From: an uncultured Steroidobacteraceae bacterium
GTDB lineage: Bacteria > Pseudomonadota > Gammaproteobacteria > Steroidobacterales > Steroidobacteraceae
Direction: 5' to 3'
Assembly (NCBI GenBank): GCA_955652625.1
Contig: CATPBM010000243.1
Coordinates: 1 to 6,143, forward strand
DNA: 6,143 bases
This document shows, piece by piece, positions 3,452-6,143 of this stretch. Under the pieces are notes generated by a model. The model made no database searches and was not told the DNA's origin. It worked only from the letters and a program-made list of their open reading frames with translations. Numbering within the stretch: the first letter of the stretch is position 1; the number at the start of each line of letters is the position of its first letter. The translations under genes and the position numbers were made by a program.

Positions 3452-6143
3452 AGACGCGGGCCGCAGGTCGTGCCGCCGCACGTGCTGGCGGCGGCGAGCC
3501 AGAGCCGCCGGCATACGCGGAGCTGCATTGCCTTTCCAACTTCACTTTCCTGCGCGGCGCCTCGCATCCACACGAGCTGGTGGAGCAGGCGGACGCGCTC
3601 GGCTACAGCGCGCTCGCGATAACCGACGAGTGCTCGGTGGCCGGCGCGGTGCGCGCCCACATGGCGGCGAAGGACCGGCAGGTGAAGCTCATCATTGGTT
3701 CGGAGTTTCGCTTGAGCTGCGGACTTACCTTCGTCGCGCTCGCCATCGACCGGCACGGCTACGCCCGACTGTGCCGCCTGATCACCCGCGGCCGGCGCGC
3801 GGCCGAGAAGGGGGAATACGCGCTCACGCGCGCCGATCTCGAGGCTATAAATCCCGGGCAGTGCTTCATCCTGTGGCTGCCGGCGGCACGGCCGCAGTCG
3901 GAAGAGCTGCGCTGGCTCGCCGAGCGCTTCCCCGGCAGGGTAAGGATCAGCGTCGAGCTGCTGCGCGAGGGCACAGACGGCGAACGTTTCGTCACGCTCC
4001 AGCAGATCGGCGCGCAGTGCGGCGTGCCACTCATCGCCAGCGGTGACGTGCACATGCATGTGCGCGGGCGCCGCCGGCTGCAGGACGCTCTCACGGCGAT
4101 CCGCCTGAACGTGCCGATCGCGCAAGTCGGCTCACGCTTGTACGCCAACGGCGAGCGTTACCTGCGCGAGCGCGCGCGTCTTCAACGGCTGTATCCGCGC
4201 GAGCTCCTCGAGGGGAGCGTGGAAGTTGCGCACGGCTGTCACTTCTGCCTCGATGAGCTGCGCTACGAGTATCCGCGCGAGCTCGTGCCGGCGGGTGAAA
4301 CCGCGGCCGGTTACCTGCGGCAGCTCACGGAAGAGGGCGCGCACTGGCGCTGGCCGGGCGGCGTGCCGCACGCCGAGCGCACCGCGATCGAGCACGAGCT
4401 CGCGCTCATCGAAGAGCTCCACTACGAGCCTTACTTCCTCACCGTCCACGATATCGTCGCCTACGCGCGCGCTAAGGGGATCCTGTGCCAGGGGCGCGGC
4501 TCGGCGGCCAACTCGCGCGTGTGCTACTGCCTGGGGGTCACCTCGGTCGACCCGCAGCGCGGCGCGGCGCTGCTGTTCGAGCGCTTCATTTCGCGCGAGC
4601 GCAACGAGCCACCGGACATCGACATCGACTTCGAGCATGAGCGGCGCGAGGAGGTGCTGCAATACGTCTATAACAAGTATGGCCGCGAACGCGCCGCGCT
4701 TGCCGCCACCGTCATCATGTACCGCCCGCGCAGCGCGCTGCGTGATCTGGGCAAGGCCTTCGGTCTGACGGCCGCGGAAAGCGCCCGCCTGGCCAAGGTC
4801 ATGCAGTGGTGGGATGGGAGCACCTCCATGCCGCAGCGCATGCAGGAGGCGGGCTTCGACCCCGACAGTCCCTGGCTCGCGCGTCTGCTGCCGCTTGCGA
4901 GGGAGCTGGTGGCGTTTCCGGGGTTTCCGCGGCACCTCTCCCAGCACGTCGGCGGCTTCGTGATCTCGGCAGGCCCGCTCGAGGAGCTGGTGCCCATCGA
5001 GAACGCGGCCATGGCCGAGCGCACCGTGGTGCAGTGGGACAAGGATGACCTCAATGACCTCGGGCTCCTGAAGGTGGACCTGCTGGCGCTCGGCATGCTG
5101 ACGGCGCTCAGGCGCGCGTTCACGTTGGTAAATGAATACCGCGGTACCCGCTATGCGCTCGGTGCGCTGCCCGCCGAGGACGCGCGCGTTTACGACATGA
5201 TCTGCCGCGCCGACACCATCGGCGTGTTCCAGATCGAGTCGCGCGCACAGATGGCCATGCTGCCGCGGCTGAAGCCACGCTCCTATTACGATCTGGTCAT
5301 CGAGGTGGCGATCGTGCGACCGGGCCCCATCCAGGGCGACATGGTGCACCCGTACCTGCGGCGCCGCAGCGGTGCGGAGCCGGTGGAGTATCCGGGTGAT
5401 GAGGTGCGCGCGGTGTTGCATCGCACGCTCGGCGTGCCGATCTTCCAGGAACAGGTGATGCAGATCGCGATCGTCGCCGCGGGCTTCACTCCGGGAGAGG
5501 CGGATGCGCTGCGCCGCGCGATGGGCGCATGGAAGCGCACCGGGGGGCTCGACGCCTTTCAGGAGCGTTTGCTGGAGGGGATGCGCGCCAAGGGCTATCC
5601 GCACGAGTTCGCGCAGCGCATCTATCAGCAGATGCTTGGTTTCGGCGAGTACGGCTTTCCGGAAGCGCATGCCCTGAGCTTTGCGCTGCTGGTGTATGAC
5701 TCCGCCTGGCTCAAGTGTTACGAGCCGGCGGCATTCGCCTGCGCGCTGCTCAACAGCCAGCCCATGGGCTTTTATGCGCCGGCGCAGCTGGTGCGCGATG
5801 CGCGTGCCCACGCTGTCGAGGTGCGCGCGGTGGACGTGTGCGTGAGCGGCTGGGACTCATCGCTCGAGCAGCGCCCCGACGGCGAGCCTGCCCTGCGGCT
5901 CGGCCTGCGCCTGGTGAAGTCCTTGTCCGAGGCCGGGACGACACGCCTGATCGGCGCGCGCGCCACCCGCGCCTTTACCAGTGTGCAGGATCTCGCCGCA
6001 CGTGCGGCGCTCGATCGCGGCGACCTCGAAGCTCTCGCCGCCGCCGGGGCGCTGGCTGCCTTGAGCGGCAACCGGCATCTCGCCTTCTGGGAGGTCGCGG
6101 GCACTGAGCGCTCCCTGCCGCTTATCCCCGCCGCGGCACGCCC
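3448..6143 (+). CDS. dnaE2: DnaE2 (ImuC), error-prone DNA polymerase III alpha-type subunit, 3' end outside window
   Basis: The first 898 codons are visible; the family usually has somewhat over 1000, so the C-terminal tail is cut off. The PHP domain begins at YAELHCLSNFTFLRGASHP (23-41) and includes AITDE (57-61) and GDVHMH (199-204). The polymerase core carries QGRGSAANSR (348-357), PDIDIDF with D392 and D394 as metal ligands, and the third aspartate D544 in LLKVDLLALG. VRPGPIQGDMVHPYLRR and the FGEYGFPEAHALSFALLVY block (from 732) plus LLNSQPMGFY are DnaE2 hallmarks. All three catalytic aspartates are intact, so the enzyme should be active. In damage-induced mutagenesis it replicates across lesions with ImuA and ImuB. 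The GTG at 3448 overlaps the imuB TGA by 4 nt (GTGA), indicating translational coupling. It gives a 22-residue Ala/Gly/Arg-rich leader before the conserved tyrosine, with no better in-frame start nearby. No frameshift is seen in the visible part. Confidence 0.95.
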   Translation, partial: MKTRAAGRAAARAGGGEPEPPAYAELHCLSNFTFLRGASHPHELVEQADALGYSALAITDECSVAGAVRAHMAAKDRQVKLIIGSEFRLSCGLTFVALAIDRHGYARLCRLITRGRRAAEKGEYALTRADLEAINPGQCFILWLPAARPQSEELRWLAERFPGRVRISVELLREGTDGERFVTLQQIGAQCGVPLIASGDVHMHVRGRRRLQDALTAIRLNVPIAQVGSRLYANGERYLRERARLQRLYPRELLEGSVEVAHGCHFCLDELRYEYPRELVPAGETAAGYLRQLTEEGAHWRWPGGVPHAERTAIEHELALIEELHYEPYFLTVHDIVAYARAKGILCQGRGSAANSRVCYCLGVTSVDPQRGAALLFERFISRERNEPPDIDIDFEHERREEVLQYVYNKYGRERAALAATVIMYRPRSALRDLGKAFGLTAAESARLAKVMQWWDGSTSMPQRMQEAGFDPDSPWLARLLPLARELVAFPGFPRHLSQHVGGFVISAGPLEELVPIENAAMAERTVVQWDKDDLNDLGLLKVDLLALGMLTALRRAFTLVNEYRGTRYALGALPAEDARVYDMICRADTIGVFQIESRAQMAMLPRLKPRSYYDLVIEVAIVRPGPIQGDMVHPYLRRRSGAEPVEYPGDEVRAVLHRTLGVPIFQEQVMQIAIVAAGFTPGEADALRRAMGAWKRTGGLDAFQERLLEGMRAKGYPHEFAQRIYQQMLGFGEYGFPEAHALSFALLVYDSAWLKCYEPAAFACALLNSQPMGFYAPAQLVRDARAHAVEVRAVDVCVSGWDSSLEQRPDGEPALRLGLRLVKSLSEAGTTRLIGARATRAFTSVQDLAARAALDRGDLEALAAAGALAALSGNRHLAFWEVAGTERSLPLIPAAAR

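Noticed and set aside
4132..5811. 559-codon open frame on the minus strand opposite dnaE2
   Set aside because: It lies entirely within dnaE2, whose plus-strand product has intact catalytic motifs. The antisense translation is His/Arg/Ala/Leu-rich with no recognisable domain. Long antisense frames are common in GC-rich genes.

Overview
The window is GC-rich bacterial chromosome. It holds one small gene on the minus strand and, diverging from it across a 428-base intergenic region, a four-gene plus-strand cluster: lexA, imuA, imuB and dnaE2 (also called imuC). dnaE2 runs off the right edge. An E. coli-like LexA, a CTGT-N8-ACAG operator, an Lpp/OprI-type lipoprotein and GC-rich coding DNA together suggest a gamma- or betaproteobacterium. 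I cannot name the genus. All family assignments come from recognising conserved motifs; no database search was run.

Layout: positions 32-349 (minus) encode a 105-residue alanine-zipper outer-membrane lipoprotein. Positions 350-777 contain no convincing gene but have much internal structure. GTTGC/GCAAC is strongly over-represented, three CAGTTG motifs sit exactly 22 bp apart, a roughly 26-bp imperfect direct repeat recurs at 100 bp, and there is a 17-bp palindrome just upstream of the lexA promoter. The lexA promoter has a perfect TATAAT at 739-744, and the LexA operator at 753-768 lies right at the predicted transcription start. lexA (778-1401) is followed after 21 nt by imuA (1423-2034), after 13 nt by imuB (2048-3451), and then by dnaE2 (from 3448) through a 4-nt GTGA overlap. 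No second LexA box is visible inside the cluster, so it reads as one SOS-controlled transcription unit.

How the genes work together: this is the known lexA-imuA-imuB-dnaE2 type of SOS mutagenesis cassette. LexA represses its own promoter and, through it, the downstream genes. DNA damage activates RecA, which triggers LexA self-cleavage (predicted between A86 and G87). This releases ImuA (a RecA-like accessory protein), ImuB (a catalytically dead Y-family-like hub carrying a clamp-binding motif) and DnaE2 (the error-prone C-family polymerase that performs translesion synthesis). The system itself is described. The points most worth a second look are the apparently shortened, non-canonical N terminus of ImuB, the repeat-rich intergenic region, and the three LexA-like half-sites at the promoter.
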